Positions 20,487 through 29,698 of a DNA stretch of 64,000 bases are shown piece after piece. Numbering within the stretch: position 1 is the stretch's first letter; each line of letters begins with the position of its first letter. Below the pieces are notes generated by a model. It saw only the letters and a program-made list of their open reading frames with translations, did not search any database and was not told the DNA's origin. The DNA is from Rhizaria sp. SCN 62-66 (taxonomy: Eukaryota > Rhizaria, unplaced), in NCBI GenBank assembly GCA_001724265.1, contig MEDY01000079.1, positions 62,001 to 126,000 of the forward strand, in the 5' to 3' direction. Made by a program: the position numbers and the translations under genes.

Positions 20487-21776
20487 TTACTGCTTCAGGT
20501 GGTCGCGCAGCTTGAGGAGGCGCTCGGCGGCCTGATCGAGCACAGCATCGTCCTGCGCAAAGGCAAAGCGGCACAGCGAGCGCGCGGCCTCACGGTTGGC
20601 CTCGCTGTAAAAGGGCGACGGTGGGATGCACGCCACGCCCAGCTCGGCCGTAAGCCAGCACGCAAAGGCCCAGTCGGCGCCCTCTGCGCGGTAGCGGTCG
20701 ACCCACTCCTGCGGCACGGCCACGCGTGAGGTGTCGGCCATGACGAAGAAGGAGCCCTCGGGCGCGATGGGCTCCAGCCCGGCGGCCGCGAGCGCCGTGC
20801 ACAGCTTCTCACGCTTGCGCGTGTATTCGCCGCGCAGGTACGCGTAGTATGACTCGGCGCCTTGGAACGGCCGCTCAGCCTCCTCCAGACAGCGCGAAAG
20901 GGCGACCTGCGCGGGCGTGTTGACCGAGAACGAGACCCAGGAGCCGACGATGCCGAGCGGCTGCGTCAGGTGCGCGGGCCCCACGGCCCATCCGACCTTC
21001 CACCCCGTGCACGAGAAGGTCTTGCCCGCCGAGGACACGGTGAGCGTGCGCTCCCACATGTCGGGCAGCGCGGCGAAAGAGCAGTGCGTGCGGCCGTCAA
21101 AGAGCAGGTGCTCGTACACCTCGTCCGAGAGCACCACGACGTCGGGGAAGTCGCGCACCACGGCCGCAATAGCCTCCTGCTCGGCGCGCGTGAAGACCTT
21201 GCCCGTCGGGTTGTGCGGCGTGTTAAAGACGAGCATGCGCGTGCGGGACGTGAAGGCCGCGCGGAAGGCGTCGATGTCGAACTCCCAACGGCGCTCCGCA
21301 GACAGCGCCAGCGGGACGGGGCGCACCGTCGCGCCACACATCTCGGCCTGCGCCGTGTAGATGTCGAACGTGGGCTCGAACGTGACGACTTCGTCGCCCG
21401 GGTTGAGGAAGGCCTGTGTGGCGTTGAAGATGACGCCCGTGGCGCCGTTGCACACCATGACCTCAGTCAGCGGGTCCACCGTGCGGTCTAGGTTCTTACC
21501 CACTTTCTTGGCCAGCGCCTCCACCAGCAACAGGTTGCCTGCCGCGCGCGCGTACTGATTCGCCATGTAGTTGAGGCCGTTCTCCTCACGAGCCACGCTC
21601 ACCAGCGCTTCCCGCACGAACTGCGGCGGCGAGAAGCCCGGGAAGCCCTGGCCCAGGTTCACTGCCTTGTGCTTAATCGCAAGGGGCGTCATGTGGTGCC
21701 ACACAGTCGGCTTAGTCAGTGAACTAATGCGCTGCGCGGGGTTGAACCCCAGAGCAAGCTTAGAGGCCACGGACAT
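20487..21776 (-). CDS. KYAT: Kynurenine aminotransferase / cysteine-S-conjugate beta-lyase-like PLP enzyme
   Basis: This is a fold-type I PLP aminotransferase. Family members transaminate kynurenine to kynurenic acid and cleave cysteine conjugates. Family features in order are NLGQGFPGF, YMANQYARAAG, CNGATGVIFNATQAFLNPGD, FEPTFDIY, FNTPHNPTGKVF, LSDEVYEHL and SSAGKTFSCTGWKVGW with the PLP-binding Lys at about residue 252, ending FAFAQDD...AERLLKLRDHLKQ. The length of 429 residues fits human KYAT1 (about 420). The start is taken at the ATG at 21776 (MSVASKLALG). It is preceded by a pyrimidine-rich TTTTCTGGCAG acceptor-like site, so an upstream leader exon, possibly encoding a targeting peptide, cannot be excluded. 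The stop is TAA, close to the usual family C-terminus. Confidence 0.88.
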   Translation of the reverse strand: MSVASKLALGFNPAQRISSLTKPTVWHHMTPLAIKHKAVNLGQGFPGFSPPQFVREALVSVAREENGLNYMANQYARAAGNLLLVEALAKKVGKNLDRTVDPLTEVMVCNGATGVIFNATQAFLNPGDEVVTFEPTFDIYTAQAEMCGATVRPVPLALSAERRWEFDIDAFRAAFTSRTRMLVFNTPHNPTGKVFTRAEQEAIAAVVRDFPDVVVLSDEVYEHLLFDGRTHCSFAALPDMWERTLTVSSAGKTFSCTGWKVGWAVGPAHLTQPLGIVGSWVSFSVNTPAQVALSRCLEEAERPFQGAESYYAYLRGEYTRKREKLCTALAAAGLEPIAPEGSFFVMADTSRVAVPQEWVDRYRAEGADWAFACWLTAELGVACIPPSPFYSEANREAARSLCRFAFAQDDAVLDQAAERLLKLRDHLKQ

Positions 21777-21968
21777 CTGCCAGAAAAGAAAATGTTCAGT
21801 GTGGAGGGCCCCGTTAGCGTGGGTGCATTTCGACACAGATATAACAAGTATAATGAGTGTTTCCCTGGAATTCGTTTAGTAATCACGCAATTTACATTAG
21901 AAATCCATCAGTAGTATCAAATCAGAACAGAGCGACGATGTGATTATAGAGCTAAGTCGTTTTCAAAT

Positions 21969-22324
21969 ATGAGCGATGACACCATTCGATCATTGGCTCT
22001 GCGACCGTGGCTGGTTGGTGGTACTAGCAGCGGTTCGCGCGCTGCACAGCTCGCCGCAACCTTCACAACCCCAGCCACCGCAGCCTCCGCCGCTGCCTCG
22101 TCGGTATCACCGTCGTCACAGATGACTTGAGTTTTGTCTCTCACAACACGGTACATCGCTGCTGCATAAAGCGCACGAGGCTATTCGTAGTCACATCTCC
22201 GCGAACCGCACCAACCAAAGTGGCACGTGCTCTAGCCTTCTTCTTCGCGGAGCTCTCGAACCTGCCACCGCTGTCGTGCGATTTGACTGTCTCTTCGCCA
22301 CTGATGGCGTTTCAGCGTGTTGTA

Positions 22325-22390
<66 letters not shown>

Positions 22391-23014
22391 TCAGCGCGTG
22401 CCTTTACCACTGTGTCCAGCTCTGCAAACACCTAGTGTTCAGACGGCATAGCCGCGGCCGAGCCAGAACCCCGGCTCGTGTCGATCGCCAAAAAGTCTGT
22501 TGTTGCTGCTGAGGAGACTCTTAAGCTGAAGGAAAATGAGCACGAGTCCATGCAGAGGCGGGGACTCTCCAGTAAACATGTCGAGGCCGCAGTTACTGCG
22601 GCTGCGGCTGCACTTCACAGAGCTAATGCGGATGTCGTCAGCGCCGAGGCTGCGGCTGAGTTTAACTCGGTGCAGAAGCGGGCTGAAGACGTCAAGAAGC
22701 GTCGTCTGAATGGATTTCGAGGAAAACGTGTGTCTACCAGGATCACGAAGCTCAGGGCTTTGTCACACCTAAATGAGTCAAGACCCCTTAAAGATGCAGC
22801 AGGCATCGCCGCCTTTGTGGCGTTTGCGAAGACGATCAAGGCGTGGCCGCCAGTGGATCAGAGTTGTGATGCTGAGGAGAACCGCAAGCATATCACGGTC
22901 ATCCCGTTTCCCTAGGGTATCTAGCTTCCCTTTGGTGCCCACCCCCCACTACGCAATAATGTGATTTTATTCCTCTACGACATCGTCTCTCTGCGTAGCG
23001 ATGCATCCAAGTGA
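21969..23014 (+). CDS. Unresolved small gene, probably spliced, with possible UAG codons
   Basis: I do not recognise this gene and its structure is tentative. A likely first exon starts at ATG 21969 (MSDDTIRSLALRPWLVGG) and is open to a TGA near 22127. A second coding block from about 22438 reads IAAAEPEPRLVSIAKKS and continues through a charged Ala-rich helical segment to ITVIPFP. A GTTCAG acceptor-like site precedes that block, and the TG repeat at 22328-22389 would then lie in the intron; I could not fix the donor. If UAG is sense, the second block continues through TAG at 22913-22915 and 22922-22924 to TGA at 23012-23014. Third-position GC is lower than in neighbouring genes, so a decaying or recently acquired gene is possible. 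A 70-codon ORF on the opposite strand (22156-21944) overlaps and is considered less likely. Confidence 0.3.
22328..22389 (+). repeat. (TG)n dinucleotide repeat, about 30 units
   Basis: An uninterrupted TG/GT microsatellite of about 62 bp is read directly. It would lie within an intron if the gene model at 21969-23014 is right. Confidence 0.95.
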
Positions 23015-23811
23015 CTGCTCTACAATTAACTACAGTAGTACTATGTGATTTTGATACACGTACAATTATCGAACCGTAGTGTTTCCATTTCGAGCAAGAA
23101 TATCTGTGTTACGCTCATATTAATACTAGTATCGCCGTTGGCTTTCGTTCCAAAGTGTGCCTCCCAGAGCCCAATAATCTTCAAACCATATTAATACATC
23201 AAAAAAAGCTAATTCATGTTGGGAGCCGATATAAGGTATACGGGGATCTACGCAGACTGTGTGTTCTGGAATCCCGGAAACTCGAACACGAACTGCACGC
23301 GCTGGTGTCATTGCCCAACAAAGTTACACATGTGGAGCCACAGACAAAGAAGAAAAGTAGTACTGTATTAAGCAGGTCATAGGGTCGCTTGGATGACGAC
23401 TAGCGAACAGCCACTTTGTAACGTGATATCTTCAAACAGTGATCGTTGATACAACATCAGGCTTCATTTTATTGTAGACCCATCGGTTTACAATAATTTA
23501 CTTTTATTAAGCCTTCCTAAGATCTCTCCATCTGCCTGGAGAGCGACTGCTGTTTTCCAACCACATCTGCGTCAGCAGACCGCCGTTCCATGCATATTCC
23601 CTTCATCTGTGCATGGCAATCGCGTTACTCTATGATTCTATCAATAGGTGATGATTGTTGCTCACCATATGTACCTGTTTTCTTTGGTCGAAGTCCTTAG
23701 CAGCTTTTCTACAACTCGTGCACCCCTGCGACAGTATCCGGGCTCCCTTCCCCTCTCTTGGTCGGTGTTGCAGTTTCACGAGCCGCTTCGTGACTTCCTT
23801 GTGCGCGCGTG
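23015..23811. other. Intergenic region
   Basis: AT-rich spacer upstream of the Hrd1-like gene. Overlapping ORFs of 60-75 codons on both strands at 23126-23382 have no family features or codon bias. The last 100 bp before the ATG are pyrimidine-rich. Confidence 0.5.
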
Positions 23812-26733
23812 ATGGTGTCCCTGTTCCGGTTGTACATCGGCGCGTCAGTGATGCTTACGTTGTGGGTGGTGCTGCATGCGTGGGTGTCCAACGTCTACTT
23901 GTACCGCACGCTGGCCTTCCTGAGTTCGAACCAGCTCTGTCTGCGCACTATTGTGCATGCGCTCCTGTGGCTGTGCTATGGACTGGCCGAGTTCGCGCGC
24001 CGCGTCTTCGTGCGCAACAAGCACCCTGGCGAGGCCGTGTCGTTTGTCGACGAGGCACGGTTCGCCGCGATCGAGGCCGCGATGGCCGCAATCATCCACT
24101 CGGGCGAGTTCTCTATGCGCGTCTGCCTACACATGGCCGTCGTGCTCGCGTGCAAGTACCTCCGCGCCGCCGTCGCCACGCGCATCGAGTACCAGAACGT
24201 CGACGACGAGGCTGCCGCACGTCCCGGCGACCGCGCGCGCATCTACGTCCTTTGCCTGGGCCTCGTCGTGGCCAACATGTTCGCCGTACGTCGCGCCGCC
24301 GCATCAGTCGCGTGGGGCCAGGTCGCCGCCGCGCCCTCGCGCGTCGGCGGCTTCGGCGCGCGCGCCGAGGTTTTTCCCGTATACTTTATGTTTGAGCACA
24401 CGTGCCTCTGTGCCGGCTTCCTGCACTGCGCGGCGCTCATGACGGCCGCAGACCGCGCCCGCGCGCGCGGCGTGCGCCGTCCCAGCTGGCCCGAGCTGCT
24501 GCTCGACGTCATGCACGCCACGATGATTTTCCTGCTTCACGTCACCTGCGCCGGCGTGCTCCTCGTGCGCGCCTCCGCGCTCACCTTTCTGCTCCGCGGG
24601 CTCATTGTGTCGGCGTCGGACCTCGCGCGCGCGCTGCAGGCCGCACTGGGCGCGCTTGCACACTCGCGGAACCTCGCCGCGCTGCCCGATGCCGCCGCCG
24701 AGGACCTCGCGGACCCCGACGCTGCCGCGGGGGGCGCGCCGCGCATGTGCCTCATCTGCCGCTACGACGTCGCGCTGCCCGCCAAGCGTCTGCGCTGCGG
24801 ACACGTCTTTCACACGGACTGCGTCGTCTCGTGGCTGCGCACGCGCACCGAGTGCCCCACCTGCCGCGAGCCCGCGTTCGCGCCCAAACAGCCCGCCGCG
24901 GCTGCCGTAGCCGCCGCTGCGCCCGCCGTCGCTGCTGCTGCGCCTGCTGCGGCGGCACCGGTGGACGATGCGGCTCGTGCGCTGGAACGCGAACGCGCGC
25001 GCACTGAGCGCCGCAACCAGCGCCGCCTCGAACGCATGCGCAACGCGGACGCCGCCGCCGCCGCTGGTTCTGTCGCTGTTCCTGCCGTGACGGGTTCGGA
25101 CGCGACGACGGCTGCTGCTGCTTCTGCTGCGGGAGACACTGGCGCAAAGAAGGAGAAGCGTGAAAAGAAAAGCAAGAAGCCGGCGACAGCCTCCGAGTCT
25201 GTCTCCACTGAAGCTGCCTTGACTGCTGCACAGCCGGCCGTTGTCGCGGCCGCTGCTGCGCCTGCAACGACCGGCGACCCGTGGCTGGCACTGCTGCACG
25301 CGCACCTCGGCGCCGCCGCCGCTGCCACCGCGGCCGCGCCCGCCACCGCCCCCGTGCTGCCTTCTCTGCCGCTGCCCCTGCCCTTCGCCGCTGCTGCTGA
25401 CGCCTCCACCACTCATCACTCCTCGAGCGCGGGTGCGAACGCTGTGGGTGCCATGCTGGCACAGCAGGTTTCTCTGCTGCAGGCGCACCTCGAGTCGATG
25501 CAGGCGCAGCGCGCGGCGGCCGAGGCGCACGCGCGGCTGCTAGCGCGCCACGCCGCCGCCGCCGCGGTCCTGCTCGACCGCGCCGTCGCCGCGCAGGCGC
25601 GCTACGCAGCGGCGGTGGCAGCGGCGACCGCGCGCGCGCGCAGCCAGACGTCGCGTCGGCAGACTCCCCACAGTCAAACCCCGCACCGCACGCCCGCGCG
25701 CGGCACGCGCTCCGGCGTTGCCGCAGAAGAAGAAGAGAATCCCGGCTCCGACGCCGGCGCCGGCCCCGATGCCTCTAGCTCCACAGCATCCGCCGCCGCA
25801 GTGCCCCACGCTGCAGCGGCTGCGACGAGTCCTGCGAGTGCCGCGGCGTCTGCGCCGTCGCTGTCTGCCGTGGTATCGCTGGGCTCGATCCGTCTCGCGC
25901 TGCCAGACTTTGCCACGCCGTCAGCGTCGCTGGCGCCGCCGCTGTCCGCTGCCGCGTCTACGCTCGCACCCGTCGCCGCCAACGCCGCCGTGCCCGCGCC
26001 CGCGCCCGCGCCCGCGCTCGTAGCCTCCGCCCTCCCCGCCGCCCCCGCCCCCGCCGCCGCCGTTGCCGCCGCTGTCGAGCCCATTGCCGGGCCGGCCGCC
26101 GCGTCAGCAGCAGCTGCGGCGGCGGCGCCTGCAGTCAGCGGTGTGGGCCGCGCCCCGCAGACGCGCGTGCCGCACTCATCCGCGCTCGACACCCCCGTGC
26201 CTCTCGCCAAAGCACCCTCAGGCACAATCCTTTCTTCTTCCTCCACCTCTGCAGCTGCTGCGCCTGCGTCTGCGCCGGCAGTTGCGCCTGCCGCGCCGTC
26301 CGGCGGCTTAACTTCGAACGGATTCACTGCAGGTCCCTCTGACTCCTCAGGCCGCCGACTCAGCGCCGGCCTATCTTCTGGTCTATCCGCCGGTCTCTCT
26401 GCCGGTCTGACATCTGGGCTGAGCGCCACGGGTTCCGGCTCCGCGGCTGGCACCCCGGCGCGTGTTCCCAGCCTCAGCGGCGCGGGCTCCCTCTCCGCAG
26501 GCTCCGGCTCCGCGCTGGGCTCGTCCGCAGCCCCGGCCGCCTCCGCCGCCGCCTCCGCCGCCGCGCGCACCGCGGCCGCCGCAACTGCCGGTCCGCAGAG
26601 CCCGGGGTCGCCGCTGGCCGAAGCGCTGCGCCAGACGGCCGCGAGGCGCATGCTTGCTGAGGCGGAGCGCGATGTTGCCGAGGCTGCCGTGGCCGCCGCG
26701 GCGACGCAGGCGGAGCCGGAGGAGAGCTGGTGA
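23812..26733 (+). CDS. HRD1: Hrd1/synoviolin-like ER membrane RING-H2 E3 ubiquitin ligase
   Basis: Hrd1 is the ER-membrane E3 that ubiquitinates misfolded proteins for ERAD. The start is the ATG at 23812 (MVSLFRLYIGASVM). The N-terminal 290 residues contain several membrane helices (for example VMLTLWVVLHAWV, TIVHALLWLCYGLA, IYVLCLGLVVANMF, MIFLLHVTCAGVLL) and follow the Hrd1 layout, including RNLAALPDAAAEDLAD just before the RING, which resembles the synoviolin linker. The RING-H2 runs from C313 in MCLICRYD through RLRCGHVFHTDCVVSWL to CPTCREP (about residue 350), with all eight zinc ligands visible. A very long disordered tail of some 600 residues, rich in Ala, Ser and Pro, brings the total to 973, against about 617 in human. 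The KKEKREKKSKK patch near residue 450 is basic. The stop is TGA. Confidence 0.88.
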   Translation: MVSLFRLYIGASVMLTLWVVLHAWVSNVYLYRTLAFLSSNQLCLRTIVHALLWLCYGLAEFARRVFVRNKHPGEAVSFVDEARFAAIEAAMAAIIHSGEFSMRVCLHMAVVLACKYLRAAVATRIEYQNVDDEAAARPGDRARIYVLCLGLVVANMFAVRRAAASVAWGQVAAAPSRVGGFGARAEVFPVYFMFEHTCLCAGFLHCAALMTAADRARARGVRRPSWPELLLDVMHATMIFLLHVTCAGVLLVRASALTFLLRGLIVSASDLARALQAALGALAHSRNLAALPDAAAEDLADPDAAAGGAPRMCLICRYDVALPAKRLRCGHVFHTDCVVSWLRTRTECPTCREPAFAPKQPAAAAVAAAAPAVAAAAPAAAAPVDDAARALERERARTERRNQRRLERMRNADAAAAAGSVAVPAVTGSDATTAAAASAAGDTGAKKEKREKKSKKPATASESVSTEAALTAAQPAVVAAAAAPATTGDPWLALLHAHLGAAAAATAAAPATAPVLPSLPLPLPFAAAADASTTHHSSSAGANAVGAMLAQQVSLLQAHLESMQAQRAAAEAHARLLARHAAAAAVLLDRAVAAQARYAAAVAAATARARSQTSRRQTPHSQTPHRTPARGTRSGVAAEEEENPGSDAGAGPDASSSTASAAAVPHAAAAATSPASAAASAPSLSAVVSLGSIRLALPDFATPSASLAPPLSAAASTLAPVAANAAVPAPAPAPALVASALPAAPAPAAAVAAAVEPIAGPAAASAAAAAAAPAVSGVGRAPQTRVPHSSALDTPVPLAKAPSGTILSSSSTSAAAAPASAPAVAPAAPSGGLTSNGFTAGPSDSSGRRLSAGLSSGLSAGLSAGLTSGLSATGSGSAAGTPARVPSLSGAGSLSAGSGSALGSSAAPAASAAASAAARTAAAATAGPQSPGSPLAEALRQTAARRMLAEAERDVAEAAVAAAATQAEPEESW

Positions 26734-26969
26734 AGGACGCATTGCAGCTGAATTGCGGTGTGGGGTCGGTGGTCGTGGTCTGGAGCCGCCTTGATAATGC
26801 GCACTATGATTGATGTCGAACTTCACATGTTGATTATTATATTCATACAAGCAGACTTGTTCATTCATCGCGAGTTGTCGTTCATAGATCGTAAACTATT
26901 CACTGTATTCTTATATAACATTCATATGTAATCGCTAGTTGACCGATGGCTGACAGATTCAATGAATTC

Positions 26970-27662
26970 TCACTCGCATCTAGACACGCTGCTGATTTCC
27001 GCTTGGACCTGGGGTGCTGTTTCCGAGCTGGGCGCCGCGGCGGCGTGCAACGAAGGTGTCGCCGCATACTGCACTTCCTACTGCTGCGCCGTCTGCTGCT
27101 GCTGTTGCTGTTGCTGTGAGCCATACTGCGAACCGTACTGCGCACGATGTTGCGCACCGTACTGCTGCGTGCTGTGCTGAGGCGTGGCCGCGTGCAGAGG
27201 CGTGGTGCAGTCGGGGTACACGACGTCGGGCGGGGCGTCGTCGACGCGGAGCGTGGAGCGGCGCTGCAGCCCCTGTGCGAGCGTCTCCACTTTGACCGGG
27301 TTGGTGAGCACGTAGGTGTGGCAGAAACGGCACGCGCGCACGCTCTTGTGCTCGCGCCGCGGGTCCGCCAGGTTGAACGCTGAGCATGTTTCGCAGAACA
27401 CAAAGCCGCACGCGCGGCAATGGCTGCGCGGGGGGTGGCGAAGAGGATGGGAGAGCAGGGTGAGCGAGAATGAGTGAGCGCGAGTAAAAGGAGGGGCTGG
27501 GCGTGAAGTCAAGTAACGATGTTGAGAGAGTGAGGTGACGTACTGGCGACGAAAGGTTAGGGAGAAAGGCTTGTCGCAGCCGTTGCATTGGTGAGCCTGC
27601 TCATCTGGCTGCCAGGCAGAAGTGCCCGGCCAGGTCACGATTCCCGCCTTTGGGGTGGTCAT
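26970..27662 (-). CDS. FYVE zinc-finger protein, two exons, one internal UAG
   Basis: FYVE domains bind phosphatidylinositol 3-phosphate on endosomes. Exons are 27662-27544 and 27423-26970; the 120-nt intron has donor GTACGT and acceptor GCGCAG. Joining them rebuilds RRHHCRACGFVFC, the basic R(R/K)HHCRxCG signature, across the splice. The preceding WQPDEQAHQCNGC gives the WxxD motif and first Cys pair, and VRACRFC gives the last pair, for eight zinc ligands in all. The 190-residue protein is little more than the finger plus a Gln-rich tail. The apparent stop, TAG at 27078-27080 (residue 155), follows QTAQQ in that tail; the same frame continues with EVQYAATPSLH to TGA at 26972-26970. I therefore place the C-terminus at the TGA. 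Confidence 0.85.
27078..27080 (-). other. In-frame UAG codon read as sense, within a Gln-rich tract
   Basis: It follows a run of CAG and CAA glutamine codons (TAQQ-x-EVQY). Another 35 codons of Ala/Gln/Ser-rich sequence follow to TGA. A UAG among CAG codons is what a CAG-to-TAG change would give if UAG means Gln. Confidence 0.65.
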
Positions 27663-28304
27663 GTGTTGACAGAGCGAGATGCAGGAGCTTATTGCGGTGT
27701 GTCGATCAATCGAATGCTCCTCCGGGAGCTGTGAGATAAAGCCAAGAAGGGTTATTACGTAAAACTACGGTGTGAGTGGTGATGGTGAATACATTCAACT
27801 CAGTCACAGTGTCATAGACAACTGTAGACTCAGTAATACCGCCGCGATTGACTTGCACTTTAACTGACGTGACCTTGGCAAAAGTAGTTGTCACACCAGT
27901 CGGCGAGCTTGCGGGAAGAAGAAACATGCAATCCAGTCGTCATTTACTGGCACCATTATAGTCAAATTGTTTATATGCTAATTAAATCTTAATCTATAAA
28001 TTATACGTTCTCAATTCATCATCATATTGTCAAAAGGCCTTGCCAATCACGAACCGTGAAGGAGGGCTTGGCTCACGCCACCAACGAAAGCGTTGAACGC
28101 GCATCCTATGGTATCGTATATTTCCTTGACAACATCGCACGTGGAATGTGGCTATCATGCACGCATGCACTTCATATTTTGCCTTTATTCTCACACAACA
28201 TCAGCTTCCATTCATATCTTCCCGCTTCCCCGCTCGCTCTGTGCTCTCCTTGAATCTCGCCTCGCGCCTCGCGCCTCCTCTGCGTGCAGCCGCGTCCCAC
28301 TGCG
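27663..28304. other. Head-to-head intergenic region
   Basis: Spacer between the divergent FYVE and dynactin-like genes, AT-rich in 27940-28040. It holds a 73-codon ORF on the minus strand at 27927-27706, listed separately. Confidence 0.5.
27706..27927 (-). CDS. Small hypothetical ORF, 73 codons
   Basis: It runs from ATG at 27927 to TGA at 27708-27706 and opens MFLLPASSPTGVTTTFAKV. The sequence alternates hydrophobic and Thr/Val residues, suggesting a beta-rich fold. Codon use is balanced, unlike the GC-rich neighbours. It lies 44 bp upstream of the FYVE ATG on the same strand, so it could be an upstream ORF, a separate small gene or chance. Confidence 0.3.
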   Translation of the reverse strand: MFLLPASSPTGVTTTFAKVTSVKVQVNRGGITESTVVYDTVTELNVFTITTHTVVLRNNPSWLYLTAPGGAFD

Positions 28305-28979
28305 ATGTCTTCCCAGGTCGACGCCGCGAGCGCGCAGCACATGTTGAACCGGATCAGCGCGCTGGAGCTGTTGGTCTCCTACACGTCGCGCAGCCTGGAT
28401 GGTTCCTCTGCGCCCGGCCTCGACGTCGACGCGGTCCAGGCGCAGTTCCGCTCGGCCTCGCGCGTGCCCCGCGGCGCCGCGCCCGCGCCGCTGGTCTCAC
28501 TGCTGGAGCGCTTTAAGACAGTCAGCGAGGCCTTCGCGCGCCTTAAGGACGACCATCCGGACATCCAGCTGCTGCTGCAGCACCAGGCCGCGCACCCGGC
28601 GATCTTCGCCGCGCCCGCCTCGGCCGCCTCGGCCGCGGCGCCTCTGCCCGCCTCGGCGCTGGAGCCTCTGCTGCTGGAGAGCGCCGATGACGTTTCCGCG
28701 GCCGCGCGCGCGTTGGAACAGCTCTCTGCGCTGACGCCGCTGCTCGACGCGCCCCTGGGCGGCGCCGCGGGGGGTGGGCTCGCGGCGCTGACTGGACGGA
28801 TCGCGGCGGCCGAGACGGCCGTGGCGGCGCTCGCGGCCGAGGCCGAGGACGCGCACGCGCGCGTGGACGCCGCGGCCCGCGCGTACGGTGCGGCGGTGCA
28901 CGCGGTGAGCGCGCAACTGCTCGCGTGGTCCGCGGAGCTAGACCGACTCGAGGCAATCATCGATAAGCTCAGCAACTGA
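28305..28979 (+). CDS. DCTN3: Dynactin subunit p24-like (DCTN3) coiled-coil protein
   Basis: The product has 224 residues. The start is the ATG at 28305 (MSSQVDAASAQHM), which gives a coiled-coil start (LNRISALELLV). The order of elements resembles dynactin p24: an N-terminal helix, then LVSLLERFKTVSEAFARL, a segment beginning LEPLLLESADDVSAAA, ALEQLSALTPLLDAP, and a last helix AQLLAWSAELDRLEAI similar to the p24 C-terminal FVQWDELLCQLEAA. p24 sits in the dynactin shoulder, which supports dynein cargo transport. Similarity is of the coiled-coil type and could be shared with other helical proteins, so the name is provisional. The stop is TGA. Confidence 0.5.
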   Translation: MSSQVDAASAQHMLNRISALELLVSYTSRSLDGSSAPGLDVDAVQAQFRSASRVPRGAAPAPLVSLLERFKTVSEAFARLKDDHPDIQLLLQHQAAHPAIFAAPASAASAAAPLPASALEPLLLESADDVSAAARALEQLSALTPLLDAPLGGAAGGGLAALTGRIAAAETAVAALAAEAEDAHARVDAAARAYGAAVHAVSAQLLAWSAELDRLEAIIDKLSN

Positions 28980-29327
28980 ACTGAACTGCTTCTGACTCGA
29001 GTGCTTGAGTTGAGGCTAGAACGAGTTTGATGAGATAACGATGTGGGGCCAGTTGATACAGGTCGTGGTTAGGCTCTGTATGTCGATGTGTTCTGTGCCT
29101 CCTCACATGATGTTACTTTGCTTGTCGATGATATGAACATCTTGGATTCATGTGAATACAAACAACTTTACTTAGCATTCTAGAGGTCGAATCATTCGTA
29201 TTGATCAAACAAGCGTGTTCGTTTGTGTATTTCTGATTTTGATGTTCTTGAATTTGCATTCGAGTTGTCTATCTTCGTGTGTTCTAAGGTAAGTAACATT
29301 GTTATTGTTGTTGGTGCGTAAGAAGCC
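28980..29327. other. Tail-to-tail intergenic spacer
   Basis: AT-rich spacer between convergent genes. No feature was recognised. Confidence 0.5.
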
Positions 29328-29663
29328 TTACGCCTTCTTATCGGCGGCGGCCGCAGCGGCCTCCTCGGCCTCGCGGCGCGCGCGCTCAAGCTTGCGCTGC
29401 TGCTGCGCCTCCTCCTGCTTGCGCGCGCGCGTGGTGACGTCGCGGTCAACGCGCGCCTGCAGCGCGGCGCGGCGCGCCGCCACAGCGTCGATGAGCCACT
29501 CGAGCGCGTGTGCCAGCGCCGCCGCGGCCGCGGGCTCAGGCTTGCCCTGCGCCAACAGCTTTGCAGAGCACGGCACCACGTGGAACAGGTCCGAGTGCGC
29601 GGACTAAAACGAGTGGAGCAAAAATGAATAACAAAAGTGGTCTTGTGAGTCAATATAGCTATA

Positions 29664-29698
<35 letters not shown>

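Noticed and set aside
20487-20489. UAA also being a sense codon (aminotransferase frame continues past TAA to a TGA)
   Set aside because: PSMB3 stops at TAA exactly at the conserved C-terminus, the aminotransferase TAA is near the family end, and extensions past other TAAs run into AT-rich DNA without coding bias.
23126-23382. Overlapping ORFs of 61 and 75 codons on opposite strands
   Set aside because: Neither shows codon bias or domain features, and both lie in AT-rich spacer.
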